Shown: one piece after another, positions 40,628 to 50,712 of the stretch
Position numbering within the stretch: the first letter of the stretch is position 1
Layout of the letters: each line of letters opens with the position of its first letter
Assembly: GCF_000292915.1 (NCBI RefSeq)
Contig: NC_018513.1
Span: 1,426,001 to 1,490,000 of the forward strand
DNA from: Burkholderia cepacia GG4
Lineage (GTDB): Bacteria; Pseudomonadota; Gammaproteobacteria; Burkholderiales; Burkholderiaceae
DNA: 64,000 bases
Direction of reading: 5' to 3'
Notes under the pieces: model-generated
What the model was told of the DNA's origin: nothing
What the model saw: only the letters and a program-made list of their open reading frames with translations
Database searches by the model: none
Program-made: the position numbers and the translations under genes

Positions 40628-41452
40628 GTGGAAACTCCGCAGAACCCCGCCGTGCCGTCCGAATCGGGCGCGGCCTTGTCCGTGCCGCCGTCCGGCGGCT
40701 TCACGTCCACCCGCTTCGTGCTCGTCGAGCCGAGCCATCCCGGTAATGTCGGGGCGGCCGCCCGCGCGCTGAAGACGATGGGTTTCTCCAGGCTGGTGCT
40801 GGTCGCGCCGCGCGTGCCGCACGTGCAGAGCGATCCCGAGGCGATCGCGATGGCGAGCGGCGCGGACGACGTCCTCGCGTCCGCGCATGTCGTGCCCACG
40901 CTCGGCGACGCGCTGTCCGGCGTCCACTGGTCGATCGCGCTGACCGCACGCACGCGCGAATACGGTCCGCCGCGCCTTGCACCGCGCGCGGCCGCCGCGC
41001 AAGCGCACGCGCAGGTCGGCACGGGCGACATCGCGCTCGTGTTCGGCAACGAGCGCACGGGCCTGGCGAACGAGCACGTCGAGCAGTGCAGCGCGCTCGC
41101 GCACATCCCGGCGAATCCGGCCTACAGTTCGCTGAACCTCGCGCAGGCCGTGCAGGTGCTCGCCTATGAGTTGCGCGTCGCGTTCCTGGAGCAGGGGGGC
41201 GAGCCGTCGCACCCGGCGCAGGCCGAGGTCGGCACGCTCGCGCAAAGCGACGAGATCGAACGGATGTACGCGCATCTCGAGAACGCGCTGATCGCGCTCG
41301 ACTTTCTCGACCCGCGCAACCCGAAGAAGCTGATGCCGCGGCTGCGCCGCCTGTTCGCGCGTACCGGTCTCGAGCGCGAGGAAGTCAACATCCTGCGCGG
41401 CGTCGCGAAACACATCCTGCTGAAGTCCGGTACGCCCGACGGCGACGCGTGA
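40628..41452 (+). CDS. trmJ: tRNA (cytidine/uridine-2'-O-)-methyltransferase TrmJ
   Basis: TrmJ methylates the 2'-OH of residue 32 in several tRNAs. The 274-residue protein starts at GTG 40628 and has the SPOUT knot motifs FVLVEPSHPGNVGAAARALK, ALVFGNERTGLANEHVEQC and IPANPAYSSLNLAQAVQVLAYELR. A C-terminal extension with FLDPRNPKKLMPRLRRLFAR is typical of TrmJ. The first 20 residues before STRFVLVEP look like a variable leader. Confidence 0.92.
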   Translation: METPQNPAVPSESGAALSVPPSGGFTSTRFVLVEPSHPGNVGAAARALKTMGFSRLVLVAPRVPHVQSDPEAIAMASGADDVLASAHVVPTLGDALSGVHWSIALTARTREYGPPRLAPRAAAAQAHAQVGTGDIALVFGNERTGLANEHVEQCSALAHIPANPAYSSLNLAQAVQVLAYELRVAFLEQGGEPSHPAQAEVGTLAQSDEIERMYAHLENALIALDFLDPRNPKKLMPRLRRLFARTGLEREEVNILRGVAKHILLKSGTPDGDA

Positions 41453-41755
41453 ATGGCCAGTACGCCGGCTGCCGTGCGCTCCCGCGCTCGGCGGCAGCGT
41501 GTCGGTCCGCAACGGCCGCGTTGCATCGGCCGCGCGATGGTCGGTCGGGTTCGCGCCAATCCAGTGCATGGCCGCGCCAGTCGTTCACAACCGGCGTCCC
41601 GCGCGAATACCCGTGCCGCCGGCGGGGTGAACGCGCGCCGCCGTGCGGCCGTGCGCGAGTGGCCCTACAATCGCCGGACGTCATAAGCAAATTACCCGGT
41701 GCGATAACGGCCGGCCATCGCCGGCGGGGCACGCCGGCCTTTTCCCGATCAGATC
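41453..41755. other. Intergenic region upstream of cysE
   Basis: About 300 bases with no supported gene. A TACAAT at 41667-41672 could be a -10 for cysE, and GCCGGCCATCGCCGGC near 41710 is a hairpin in the cysE leader. Confidence 0.4.
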
Positions 41756-42529
41756 ATGTTCACTAGACTGCGCGAAGACGTTGCGACGATTCGCGAGCGG
41801 GATCCCGCCGCTCGCAGTGCCTGGGAAGTGCTGACCTGTTATCCGGGGCTGCATGCGCTCGTGCTGCACCGTTTCGGGCATGCGTGCTGGCGCGCGAAAC
41901 GCTACTGGCTCGCGCGCTTCGCGTCGCAGGCCGCGCGTTTCCTGACGGGGATCGAAATTCACCCGGGCGCGACGATCGGCCGGCGCGTGTTCATCGATCA
42001 CGGGATGGGTGTCGTGATCGGGGAGACGGCGATCATCGGCGACGACTGCACGATCTATCAGGGCGTGACGCTCGGCGGCACGTCGCTCACGCGCGGCGCG
42101 AAGCGCCATCCGACGCTCGAGGCCGGCGTGATCGTCGGCGCGGGCGCGAAGGTGCTCGGCGGTTTCACGGTCGGCGCGGGCGCGAAGATCGGTTCGAACG
42201 CGGTCGTCGTGAAGCCGGTGCCGGCGGGCGGCACCGCGGTCGGCAATCCGGCGCGTATCGTGATGCCGGCGCAACCGAAGCCGCAGCCCGAACGCGCCGC
42301 ATTCAGCGCATACGGGATCACGCCGAATGCGGACGATCCGATGTCGCTCGCGATTCACGGCCTGATCGATCACGCGGCGAAGGAAAGCCGGCGCGTCGAC
42401 GAGATCGTCGCGGCGCTCGAGCAACTCGGCACGCATCTGGAAACGCTGCAGGGCGCGGACGCGGCGCGTCTCGACCTGCGCAGGCTGTCGGCGGTGCTGG
42501 AAGGCAAGGCGGTCGAGCGCCAGTCGTAA
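41756..42529 (+). CDS. cysE: Serine O-acetyltransferase
   Basis: CysE acetylates serine with acetyl-CoA, the first step of cysteine synthesis. The 257-residue protein has the N-terminal helical part ([21 protein letters not shown]) and the hexapeptide left-handed beta-helix ([40 protein letters not shown]). The GNPAR turn follows. The first 60 or so residues are shorter than in E. coli CysE, so it is the short form. The extra C-terminal 60 residues after the helix are variable. Confidence 0.93.
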   Translation: MFTRLREDVATIRERDPAARSAWEVLTCYPGLHALVLHRFGHACWRAKRYWLARFASQAARFLTGIEIHPGATIGRRVFIDHGMGVVIGETAIIGDDCTIYQGVTLGGTSLTRGAKRHPTLEAGVIVGAGAKVLGGFTVGAGAKIGSNAVVVKPVPAGGTAVGNPARIVMPAQPKPQPERAAFSAYGITPNADDPMSLAIHGLIDHAAKESRRVDEIVAALEQLGTHLETLQGADAARLDLRRLSAVLEGKAVERQS

Positions 42530-42561
42530 CGCGGCGCATGCCGGCGGCCGCGACGATGGCG

Positions 42562-43362
42562 TCAGTCGAGCGGCAGCGCGTGGATGCCTTCCGCGTCGAC
42601 GCGCAGGTAGCCGCCGCGCGGCCTGCCATGGTCGAGATCCCAGTCGGGCAGCACCCAGCGAATCCCTTCCGGTTCGAGGTGGCGCGCAGGGCGATGCGTG
42701 TGGCCGTGAATGATCACGCTCGCACGGCTTTTCCGGAACAGCGCGGCCACGCCTTCACGCGTGACGTCGTAGATCGCCGAAGCGGGGCGCATCCGGCCCG
42801 CTTCGCTGTTCGAGCGCATCCGCTGCGCGAGCGCGCGGCGCCAGCGGAACGGCCAGGCGAGAAACAGCGCTTGCGCGACACGATTGCGGGCAAACCGCCG
42901 GAACACCTGATAGCCGCGATCGGCCGTGCATTGCGCGTCGCCGTGCGCGAGCACGATGCGCTGGCCGAAAGCGATGATCAGCGCCGGATCGGGCAGCAGC
43001 ATCGCGCCGGCCGCCTTCATGAAGCGCCGGCCGAGCAGAAAGTCGCGGTTGCCGTGCATCACGTAGAGCGCGATGCCGCGCTCCGAGAACGTATGCATCA
43101 GCGCGGCCATGCGGGCCGCGAACGGATCGTCGTCGAGCACGTCGTCGCCGATCCAGTATTCGAACAGGTCGCCGAGGATGAACACCGAGTCGGCGCTGTC
43201 GGCTGTGTATTTCACGAAATGCTCGAACGCGGCAACCGTCTTCGGAATCGCCTCGCTCAGATGCAGATCGGAGAGAAACAGGAACGGGCGTGCGGCTTGC
43301 GCGTATTCGCGCTCGCCCGGCACGCCCGCGGAGACGCTTCGCGGCGGACTCTCCTGCAACAT
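42562..43362 (-). CDS. lpxH: UDP-2,3-diacylglucosamine pyrophosphatase LpxH
   Basis: LpxH cleaves UDP-2,3-diacylglucosamine to lipid X in lipid A synthesis. The 266-residue calcineurin-like enzyme shows the metal motifs FLSDLHLSE, ILGDLFEYWIGDD, MHGNRDFLLG, LAHGDAQCT and IHGHTHRPA in order. The N-terminal 25 residues are longer than usual and the true start may be further in. It follows ppiB on the same strand with a 23-base gap. Confidence 0.94.
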   Translation of the reverse strand: MLQESPPRSVSAGVPGEREYAQAARPFLFLSDLHLSEAIPKTVAAFEHFVKYTADSADSVFILGDLFEYWIGDDVLDDDPFAARMAALMHTFSERGIALYVMHGNRDFLLGRRFMKAAGAMLLPDPALIIAFGQRIVLAHGDAQCTADRGYQVFRRFARNRVAQALFLAWPFRWRRALAQRMRSNSEAGRMRPASAIYDVTREGVAALFRKSRASVIIHGHTHRPARHLEPEGIRWVLPDWDLDHGRPRGGYLRVDAEGIHALPLD

Positions 43363-43385
43363 CGAAGTGCCTCCGTAACTGCGCG

Positions 43386-43877
43386 TCAGACCACCACGGC
43401 CTTTTCGATCACGACGTCGTCAGCCGGCACGTCCTGATGGAAGCCCGCGTTGCCCGTCTTGACGCCCTTGATCTTGTCGACCACGTCCTGGCCTTCGACG
43501 ACCTTGCCGAACACGGCGTAGCCCCAGCCCTGCGGCGTCGGCGACGAGTGGTTCAGGAAGTCGTTGTCGTTCACGTTGATGAAGAACTGGGCGGTCGCCG
43601 AGTGCGGATCGTTCGTGCGCGCCATCGCGATCGTGTAGTTGTCGTTCTTCAGGCCGTTGTTCGCCTCGTTGTCGATCGGCGCGTCGGTCGGCTTCTGCTT
43701 CAGGCCCGGCTCGAAGCCGCCGCCCTGGATCATGAAGCCGTTGATCACGCGGTGGAACACCGTACCGTCATAGTGGCCCTTCTTCACGTAGTTGAGGAAG
43801 TTCTCGACCGTCTTCGGTGCCTTCGCGGCGTCGAGCTCGAGCTTGATCACGCCGTGGTTCGTGTGCAGTTCAACCAT
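43386..43877 (-). CDS. ppiB: Cytoplasmic peptidyl-prolyl cis-trans isomerase B (cyclophilin)
   Basis: A 163-residue cyclophilin without signal peptide. It has [23 protein letters not shown] with catalytic Arg and Phe, [17 protein letters not shown] and [18 protein letters not shown]. It matches PpiB in length. A paralog with a signal peptide lies directly upstream, so the pair serves cytoplasm and periplasm. LpxH follows. Confidence 0.94.
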   Translation of the reverse strand: MVELHTNHGVIKLELDAAKAPKTVENFLNYVKKGHYDGTVFHRVINGFMIQGGGFEPGLKQKPTDAPIDNEANNGLKNDNYTIAMARTNDPHSATAQFFINVNDNDFLNHSSPTPQGWGYAVFGKVVEGQDVVDKIKGVKTGNAGFHQDVPADDVVIEKAVVV

Positions 43878-43965
43878 GATGAATTCCTTCGGTAAGGCGG
43901 TTTAAATGGCACGCGGCCGGTCGTGCGACGCGGCCGCGTGTGGCGCCGGACGTGCCGGCAGGTGC

Positions 43966-44541
43966 TTATTTCGAGACGATGCTGGCCGATTCGATCAGGA
44001 CCGGCTGGGCCGGTACGTCCTGCATCGGGCCGCGCGAGGTCGTCGCCACGCCTTCGATCTTCTTCACGACGTCGAGGCCCGACACGACCTTGCCGAACAC
44101 CGCATAGCCGTTGCCGTCCGGGTTCGGGTAGTCGAGGCCGCTGTTGTCGACCGTGTTGATGAAGAACTGCGCGGTGGCCGAGTTCGGATCGCTGGTACGC
44201 GCCATCGCGATCGTGCCCGTCAGGTTCTTCAGACCATTGCGGCTTTCCAGCGGGATCGGCGCGCGGGTCGGCTTCTCCTCGAAGTTGGTCTTGTAGCCGC
44301 CGCCCTGGATCATGAAGCCCTTGATCACGCGATGGAAGATCGTGCCGTTGTACTGGCCGGACTTCACGTAATCGAGGAAGTTGGCGACCGACTTCGGTGC
44401 CTTCTCCGGGTAGAGCTCGACGCGGATGTCGCCCTGCGAGGTCTTCAGCTGCACGACGGGGTGCGCGCTGGCCGTTTGCGCGAACGCGGGCGCGGTCGCG
44501 AGAAGGGCGGCGCCGCCAAGCGCCAGCAACAGACGTTTCAT
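43966..44541 (-). CDS. ppiA: Periplasmic peptidyl-prolyl cis-trans isomerase A (cyclophilin)
   Basis: A 191-residue cyclophilin with a cleavable signal peptide (MKRLLLALGGAALLATAPAFA). The catalytic region is [24 protein letters not shown], followed by [15 protein letters not shown] and [18 protein letters not shown]. It closely resembles the downstream ppiB outside the signal peptide, so the two look like a tandem duplication that split by compartment. It lies between the TPR protein and ppiB. Confidence 0.94.
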   Translation of the reverse strand: MKRLLLALGGAALLATAPAFAQTASAHPVVQLKTSQGDIRVELYPEKAPKSVANFLDYVKSGQYNGTIFHRVIKGFMIQGGGYKTNFEEKPTRAPIPLESRNGLKNLTGTIAMARTSDPNSATAQFFINTVDNSGLDYPNPDGNGYAVFGKVVSGLDVVKKIEGVATTSRGPMQDVPAQPVLIESASIVSK

Positions 44542-44583
44542 TGCGATCCTCAGGTTGGGAGGGAAGGAAGGGTGCGCCGCTTC

Positions 44584-45306
44584 TTACTGCGACGGCGCGA
44601 CGTACGGCGCCGCCAGCGCGCCGGACGGACCGCTGAACTGGAACGTCGGCGACATCGGCAGCGTGGTGGTGTTCACGTTCGCGGCGGCACGATCGGTGTA
44701 GGTGCGCGTGGCCGGCGTGACGGCGCGCGCGCCGGCCGCCGGTTTCGGCGGCGACACGATCTTCTGCAGATCGGCGAGGCGCTGCGCGGTCGCGCCGCTC
44801 GTGCGGCCGAGCGATTGCGCGCGCTTGTACGATTCGGCCGCGAGGCGCAGGTACAGGTCGCCGAGGTTCTCGTACGCGAGCGAGTAGCTCGGGTTCGATT
44901 GCGTCGCGGTGACGAGCGCGCTGCGCGCTTCGTCATAACGGCCGTGCTTCGCGTAGAGCGCCGCAAGGTTGTTGTACGGTTCGGGCAGCTCGGGGTACGC
45001 CTGGGTGATCGCGACGAACTGCTGGATCGCGTCGTCGTCGCGGTTCAGGCGGGCGAGCACGGTGCCGCGCTTGAACTGCGCCTGCACGTCGTGCGGGTTC
45101 GCCGCGATGCGCGCGTCGAGTTGCGCGAGGGCCTGCTTCCATTGCTTGCCGGCGATCGATGCGTCGATTTCGGGCGTGCCGTCGGCGGTGGCCGGGGCCT
45201 TTTGCGCATGCGCCGCAGGGGCCGCGAAAAGCGCCAGCGCGACGCCCATGACGGCGGTCGCAACGAGGGTCGCAGCGCTCGGCGCGCGGCCGCGATGAGG
45301 TTTCAT
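44584..45306 (-). CDS. Exported TPR-repeat protein
   Basis: About 240 residues from ATG 45306. A signal peptide (SAATLVATAVMGVALALFAAPAAHA) is followed by an alpha-helical domain with about three TPR units: AQFKRGTVLARLNRDDDAIQQF, PYNNLAALYAKHGRYDEARSAL and AYENLGDLYLRLAAESYKRAQ (each cited in part). The C-terminal 70 residues are low complexity. TPR proteins act as scaffolds, and the partner is unknown. It is divergent from cysS and is followed by ppiA on the same strand. Confidence 0.82.
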   Translation of the reverse strand: MKPHRGRAPSAATLVATAVMGVALALFAAPAAHAQKAPATADGTPEIDASIAGKQWKQALAQLDARIAANPHDVQAQFKRGTVLARLNRDDDAIQQFVAITQAYPELPEPYNNLAALYAKHGRYDEARSALVTATQSNPSYSLAYENLGDLYLRLAAESYKRAQSLGRTSGATAQRLADLQKIVSPPKPAAGARAVTPATRTYTDRAAANVNTTTLPMSPTFQFSGPSGALAAPYVAPSQ

Positions 45307-45540
45307 AGGCGTAAATCGGAATGTTATACTCCGAGCCATTCTAACAAAACGTCTGCGCGTTCCGGCGAGCCGCAGACAGTCTTTCTTTGCCTCTCGTGGC
45401 CGTCACCGCTGTGCTTGCAGCCTGACCGCCCCATGTGATAACGAGGACGCCCGGCGTCGTGCCGCAGCAGGTGGTCCGTCCGTTTCGCATGCAGGGCGAG
45501 CTTCGCCAGGGCGGTTTCCTTCGGCTCACGGTTCATCTCT

Positions 45541-46938
45541 ATGGAATCACTGCGCATCTACAACACGCTCGCGCGTGACAAGCAAGTTTTCGTGCCGCGC
45601 CAGTCCGGCGAAGTGCGGATGTACGTATGCGGGATCACCGTCTACGACTATTGTCACGTGGGCCATGCGCGCATGCTGGTCGTGTTCGACCTCGTCCAGC
45701 GCTGGCTGCGTGCGATCGGCTTTCGGGTCACGTACGTGCGCAACATCACCGACATCGACGACAAGATCATCCGCCGCGCGGTCGAGAACGGCGAGACGAT
45801 CAAGTCGCTGACCGACCGGTTCATCGGCGCGATGCACGAGGATGAGGCCGCGCTCGGCATCCAGCGCCCGGACATCGAGCCGCGCGCGACGCAGTTCATT
45901 CCGCAGATGCTCGGCATGATCGAGAAGCTCGAGACGAACGGCTACGCGTACCAGGCGACCGACGGCGACGTCAATTACTCGGTGCGCAAGTTCGCGAACT
46001 ACGGGAAGCTGTCGGGCAAGTCGCTCGACGACCTGCGCGCGGGCGAACGCGTTGCCGCGAACGACGCGAAGGAAGATCCGCTCGATTTCGTGTTGTGGAA
46101 GCGCGCGAAGGCGGAGGATCCGGAAGGCGCGTCGTGGGCCTCGAAGTACGGGATGGGCCGGCCCGGCTGGCACATCGAGTGCTCGGCGATGGGCTGCACG
46201 CTGCTCGGCGAGCATTTCGACATCCACGGCGGCGGGCAGGATCTGCAATTCCCGCACCACGAGAACGAGATCGCGCAGAGTGAAGGCGCAACCGGCCAGA
46301 CGTTCGTCAATTACTGGATGCACAACGGCTTCGTGCAGGTCGACAACGAGAAGATGTCGAAATCGCTCGGCAACTTCTTCACGATCCGCGAAGTGCTCGA
46401 GCGCTACGATGCCGAGGTGATGCGCTTCTTCATCGTGCGCACGCACTACCGCTCGCCGCTCAACTACAGCGACGTGCATCTCGACGATGCGCGCGCGTCG
46501 CTCACGCGCCTGTACACGGCGCTGAAGGATGTCGAGCCGGACACGCTCGCGCTCGACTGGAACGAGCCGTATGCGCAGCGTTTCGCGGCCGCGATGAACG
46601 ACGACATCAACACGCCGGTCGCGGTGGCGACACTGTTCGAGCTGGCGGGCGAGGTCAACCGCACGCGCGATGCGTCGCTCGCGCGGCAACTGAAACAGCT
46701 GGCGGGCCTGCTGGGCCTGCTGGGCCGCGAACCGCGCGCATTCCTGCAGCAGGGCACCGGCGCCGCGCAGGCGGGCGGGCTTGCAGCCGACGAAATCGAA
46801 GCGAAGATCGCCGCGCGCGTCGCGGCGAAGCAAGCGAAGGACTATGCCGAAGCGGACCGGATTCGGGCGGAGCTGCTCGAGGTCGGTATCGCACTTGAAG
46901 ACAAACCGGGCGGATCGACCGAATGGCGTCGCGTATGA
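45541..46938 (+). CDS. cysS: Cysteinyl-tRNA synthetase
   Basis: CysRS charges tRNA-Cys. The 465-residue enzyme has [19 protein letters not shown], which carries the first zinc Cys and the HIGH motif (HVGH). It also has WHIECSAMG with the second zinc Cys, the zinc His in [13 protein letters not shown], and the KMSKS loop in [12 protein letters not shown]. The C-terminal anticodon region is complete. About 230 bases separate it from the divergent TPR gene, where a TTATAC box at 45322 may be a promoter. Confidence 0.97.
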   Translation: MESLRIYNTLARDKQVFVPRQSGEVRMYVCGITVYDYCHVGHARMLVVFDLVQRWLRAIGFRVTYVRNITDIDDKIIRRAVENGETIKSLTDRFIGAMHEDEAALGIQRPDIEPRATQFIPQMLGMIEKLETNGYAYQATDGDVNYSVRKFANYGKLSGKSLDDLRAGERVAANDAKEDPLDFVLWKRAKAEDPEGASWASKYGMGRPGWHIECSAMGCTLLGEHFDIHGGGQDLQFPHHENEIAQSEGATGQTFVNYWMHNGFVQVDNEKMSKSLGNFFTIREVLERYDAEVMRFFIVRTHYRSPLNYSDVHLDDARASLTRLYTALKDVEPDTLALDWNEPYAQRFAAAMNDDINTPVAVATLFELAGEVNRTRDASLARQLKQLAGLLGLLGREPRAFLQQGTGAAQAGGLAADEIEAKIAARVAAKQAKDYAEADRIRAELLEVGIALEDKPGGSTEWRRV

Positions 46939-46981
46939 GCGCGGTGCGTTCCTCTGACCGATCCGTCAGGTAGGAGGCAGG

Positions 46982-47845
46982 ATGGCAACGGCCAGAAAAG
47001 CGCCGGTCAGGCGCGCGACCCCGGTCGCCGCGCGTCCGGCGGCCAAGCGCGTGCCGGCGGCGAAGGCGGACGCGACGCGCGCCGTGCCGAACGGCGCGCT
47101 CAACGGTCATGCGAAGCCCGCGCGCGGGAAGGGTGCGGACGCGGGGCAGCCGGAGGTCGCGATGGCGGCCGCCGACGCGGCCCGCAAGGGGCGTGCATCC
47201 GACGGTGCCGACGGCGCCGGTGGTGTCGTGCGTCCCGCATACTGGGACAAGGCGTGCGCCGATCTCGTCAAGCGCGACCGGATCATGAAGAAGCTGATCC
47301 CGAAGTTCGGTCCCGCGCATCTCGTGAAGCGCGGCGACCCGTTCGTCACGCTCGCGCGCTCGGTCGTCGGCCAGCAGATCTCGGTGCCGTCCGCGCAGGC
47401 GCTGTGGGCGCGCATCGAGGATGCGTGTCCGAAACTCGCACCGCAGCCGGTCATCCGGCTCGGCGCGGACAAGCTGATCGCATGCGGACTCTCGAAGCGC
47501 AAGACGGAATACATTCTCGATCTCGCGCAGCACTTCGTGTCCGGCGCGCTGCACGTCGACAAATGGACGTCGATGGACGACGAGGACGTGATCGCGGAAC
47601 TCACGCAGATCCGCGGCATCAGTCGCTGGACGGCCGAGATGTTCCTGATCTTCAACCTGTCCCGGCCGGACGTGCTGCCGCTCGATGATCCGGGCCTGAT
47701 CCGCGCGATCAGCGTCAATTACTTCAGCGGAGAGCCCGTCACGCGCAGCGAGGCGCGCGAGGTGGCTGCCAACTGGGAGCCGTGGCGTACCGTCGCGACC
47801 TGGTACATGTGGCGCAGCCTCGATGCGCCCGACGCCGACGCCTGA
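46982..47845 (+). CDS. AlkA-type DNA-3-methyladenine glycosylase with Ala/Lys-rich N-terminal extension
   Basis: A 287-residue HhH-GPD DNA glycosylase. The catalytic domain starts near residue 80. It has LARSVVGQQISVPSAQALW, the helix-hairpin-helix LTQIRGISRWTAEMFLIF and the catalytic Asp in DVLPLDDPGLI, and ends EPWRTVATWYMWRSL. The first 80 residues are Ala/Lys/Arg-rich and low complexity, which may bind DNA non-specifically. The start ATG at 46982 follows TAGGAGGCAGG, a strong ribosome site, so the extension is probably translated. Confidence 0.9.
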   Translation: MATARKAPVRRATPVAARPAAKRVPAAKADATRAVPNGALNGHAKPARGKGADAGQPEVAMAAADAARKGRASDGADGAGGVVRPAYWDKACADLVKRDRIMKKLIPKFGPAHLVKRGDPFVTLARSVVGQQISVPSAQALWARIEDACPKLAPQPVIRLGADKLIACGLSKRKTEYILDLAQHFVSGALHVDKWTSMDDEDVIAELTQIRGISRWTAEMFLIFNLSRPDVLPLDDPGLIRAISVNYFSGEPVTRSEAREVAANWEPWRTVATWYMWRSLDAPDADA

Positions 47846-47948
47846 CCAACGGCTATCAGGTTTTAAACATCAATAGTTGAGAGCCGGTTTTGCGCATCGC
47901 CCGCGCGGGTAGAATACGCGCTGCCGCAAGACCCAAGGATTCGAACAC

Positions 47949-48920
47949 ATGAAGACCACGTTTCTGGATTTCGAACAGCCGATCGCCGAACTCGAGGCCA
48001 AGATCGAAGAGCTGCGATTCGTGCAGGACGACTCGGCTGTCGATATTTCGGAAGAAATCGAGCGGCTGTCGAAGAAAAGCCAGCAACTGACGAAAGACCT
48101 CTACGCGAACCTGTCGCCGTGGCAGGTTTCGCAGATCGCGCGGCATCCGCAGCGCCCGTACACGCTCGATTACGTCGCGGAACTGTTTACCGATTTTCAC
48201 GAACTGCACGGCGACCGCGCGTTCGCGGACGACCTGTCGATCGTCGGCGGTCTCGCGCGCTTCGGCGGCCATCCGTGCATGGTGATCGGCCACCAGAAGG
48301 GCCGCGACACGAAGGAGCGCGCCGCGCGCAACTTCGGGATGCCGCGTCCGGAAGGCTATCGCAAGGCCGAACGCCTGATGCGTCTCGCCGAGAAGTTCGG
48401 GCTGCCGATCTTCACGTTCGTCGACACGCCGGGCGCATACCCGGGCATCGGCGCGGAAGAGCGCGGCCAGTCGGAAGCGATCGGCCACAACCTGTACGTG
48501 ATGGCCGAACTGAAGACGCCGATCATCACGACCGTGATCGGCGAAGGCGGTTCGGGCGGTGCGCTCGCGATCGCCGTGGCCGACACCGTGATGATGCTGC
48601 AGTTCTCGACCTATTCGGTGATCTCGCCGGAAGGCTGCGCGTCGATCCTGTGGAAGAGCGCCGCGAAGGCGCCCGAGGCCGCGGAAGCGCTGGGCCTGAC
48701 CGCGCATCGCCTGAAGGCGCTCGGCCTGATCGACAAGATCATCAACGAGCCGCTCGGCGGCGCGCACCGCGATCCGAAGGGCATGGCCGCGCTGCTGCGC
48801 CGCGCCCTTGCCGATTCGCTGCGCCAGTTCCAGGGCATGAGCGTCGATGCGCTGCGCGAGCGTCGCTTCGAGCGCCTGATGGCCTACGGCAAGTTCAAGG
48901 AAACCACGCCCGGCGCATGA
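47949..48920 (+). CDS. accA: Acetyl-CoA carboxylase carboxyltransferase subunit alpha
   Basis: AccA with AccD transfers the carboxyl group to acetyl-CoA, the first step of fatty acid synthesis. The 323-residue protein shows [70 protein letters not shown] and [17 protein letters not shown], the oxyanion-forming Gly pairs. Length and sequence are standard. A TAGAAT box at about 47910 could be its -10. TilS follows by 43 bases. Confidence 0.97.
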   Translation: MKTTFLDFEQPIAELEAKIEELRFVQDDSAVDISEEIERLSKKSQQLTKDLYANLSPWQVSQIARHPQRPYTLDYVAELFTDFHELHGDRAFADDLSIVGGLARFGGHPCMVIGHQKGRDTKERAARNFGMPRPEGYRKAERLMRLAEKFGLPIFTFVDTPGAYPGIGAEERGQSEAIGHNLYVMAELKTPIITTVIGEGGSGGALAIAVADTVMMLQFSTYSVISPEGCASILWKSAAKAPEAAEALGLTAHRLKALGLIDKIINEPLGGAHRDPKGMAALLRRALADSLRQFQGMSVDALRERRFERLMAYGKFKETTPGA

Positions 48921-48963
48921 CCGGCGTGCTCGCATCGCGCGCCGCCCGGCGCGCGTTTCTCTC

Positions 48964-50370
48964 GTGATTCCCCCGACCGAATTCTCCGCCGACCGCGCCG
49001 TACTCGACGCGGTCGGCGTTGCGCTTTCCGATCTGCCGACCGATGCGCGCATCGCGATCGCGTACAGCGGCGGTCTCGACTCGACGGTGCTACTCGATGC
49101 GGCCGTGCGCGTGGCCGGCGCTGCACGCTGCGTGGCGCTGCACGTGCATCACGGCCTGAGCGCGAACGCCGACGCGTGGGTCGCGCATGCACAAGCGGCG
49201 GCGGAGCGACTCGGCGTGGCGTTCGAATCGGAGCGCGTCGACGTGCCGCGCGACAGCGGCCTCGGCATCGAGGCGACTGCGCGCGAGCGCCGTTATGCCG
49301 CGCTCGACGCGATGTGCGAGCGCCACGGCGCAGCCGCGCTATGGGTCGCGCAGCATGCGGACGACCAGGCCGAGACCGTGCTGCTGCAGTTGCTGCGCGG
49401 CGCCGGGGTCGCGGGCCTCGCCGCGATGGCGCCGCGCTATCGCCCTGACGGCGCGAGCGTCGAACGTGTGCGTCCGTTGTTGCGATTGTTGCGCGCGCAA
49501 CTGGAGCGCTATGCGGCGCAGCGCGAGCTCGCATGGATCGACGACGAATCCAACGACGACACGCGCTATGCGCGCAATGCGTTGCGCATCGACGTGCTGC
49601 CGGCGCTCGCCGTGCACTTCCCGGGCTTTCGCGATGCGCTGGGCCGCGCGGCCCAGCATGCGGCAGCCGCGCAGCGGCTGCTCGACGATCTGGCCGAACT
49701 GGATTTCGCCGGCGCCGCGCGCGACGACGGCCGCGCGCTGTCGCGCGATGCGCTGGTCGCGTTCGACGACGCACGCGGCGCGAACCTGCTGCGCTTCTGG
49801 ATGCGCCGGCTCGGATTGCCCGGCGCGTCGGCAGGCCGGCTTGCGAACATGATGCGGCAACTGCGCGAAGCGCACGACGCGCATGCGCTGCGTGTCGATC
49901 ACGCGGGGCAGTGCCTGCGGCTCTATCGCGATGCCGTGTACTGGGAGGCGGGCGACAGCGCCGAGCCGGCTGACGACGGCACCGGGACGCCGCATCCGGA
50001 GGCCTCGCTGGCATGGGACGGACAGGAAGTCTGGCGCGTGCCGGCGTGGCGCGGCACGTTCGTGTTCGCGCCGGCCGATGCCGGCAGCGACGGGGCGGTG
50101 CCCGAAGCGCTGCTGCGCGGCGCGGCGCTCGCCGCGCGCGCCCGTGCGGGCGGCGAGCGGTTGCGTACGTCGCCCGGCGGCCCGGGGCGCACGCTGAAGA
50201 ACCTGTTCCAGGAGCGCGGCGTGCCGGCATGGCAGCGCGACGTGCCGCTGCTGTTCGCGGGCGACCGGCTCGTGTACGTGCCGCGGCTCGGCGTGAATCA
50301 CGGTGACGGGCTGTCCGGCGACGGCGGGTGGCGCCGGATCGAATGGCGTCCCGACCTGCTGATCGCGTAA
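48964..50370 (+). CDS. tilS: tRNA(Ile)-lysidine synthetase
   Basis: TilS converts C34 of tRNA-Ile(CAU) to lysidine so that it reads AUA. The 468-residue protein has the PP-loop ATPase motif AYSGGLDSTVLLD near residues 35-47, HVHHGLSANAD, AQHADDQAETVLLQLLRG and a C-terminal domain containing LRTSPGGPGRTLKNLFQERGVP (in part), the TilS substrate-binding region. The start is GTG 48964 with a weak ribosome site. The accA-tilS order is common in proteobacteria. Confidence 0.95.
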   Translation: MIPPTEFSADRAVLDAVGVALSDLPTDARIAIAYSGGLDSTVLLDAAVRVAGAARCVALHVHHGLSANADAWVAHAQAAAERLGVAFESERVDVPRDSGLGIEATARERRYAALDAMCERHGAAALWVAQHADDQAETVLLQLLRGAGVAGLAAMAPRYRPDGASVERVRPLLRLLRAQLERYAAQRELAWIDDESNDDTRYARNALRIDVLPALAVHFPGFRDALGRAAQHAAAAQRLLDDLAELDFAGAARDDGRALSRDALVAFDDARGANLLRFWMRRLGLPGASAGRLANMMRQLREAHDAHALRVDHAGQCLRLYRDAVYWEAGDSAEPADDGTGTPHPEASLAWDGQEVWRVPAWRGTFVFAPADAGSDGAVPEALLRGAALAARARAGGERLRTSPGGPGRTLKNLFQERGVPAWQRDVPLLFAGDRLVYVPRLGVNHGDGLSGDGGWRRIEWRPDLLIA

Positions 50371-50712
50371 CGGCGGCGTGCTTCCGGCAGCGTGATCGCG
50401 CGCCGGTTTTCACCATTTGGTAAACAGCGCCGGAACGCTTGCCAACCCCGCGAGCGGCTTGTCAAGCGGGCCTCTATCGGGTACGCTCGGTCGTTTGCTC
50501 GGCTCGATTTTTGAGCGATTTGTGCAGGTTTTCCGCGTGACGTACCCGGTTTGCGCGGCCTGATCGGCCTTCCGGGCAAAATCCGTCACGCTTGCGTGTT
50601 GCGTCCCAGCCGTCCCCCTCGTCGTCCGTCCACAGCCACAAGCCGCGTGACCGAACGGCAACGCGGCCTGCCCAGCGCGCCCGTGCGGCTTCTCCTTCAG
50701 TTCAGAACGACA
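50371..50712. other. Leader region upstream of aspartokinase
   Basis: About 340 bases without a supported gene. I looked for a lysine riboswitch and saw no clear family core. Short inverted segments are present, but no terminator-antiterminator pair is evident. Promoter elements for the aspartokinase are probably here but cannot be placed. Confidence 0.4.

Noticed and set aside
50371..50712. Lysine riboswitch before aspartokinase
   Set aside because: The leader is long enough, but I see no conserved lysine-riboswitch core or terminator switch.
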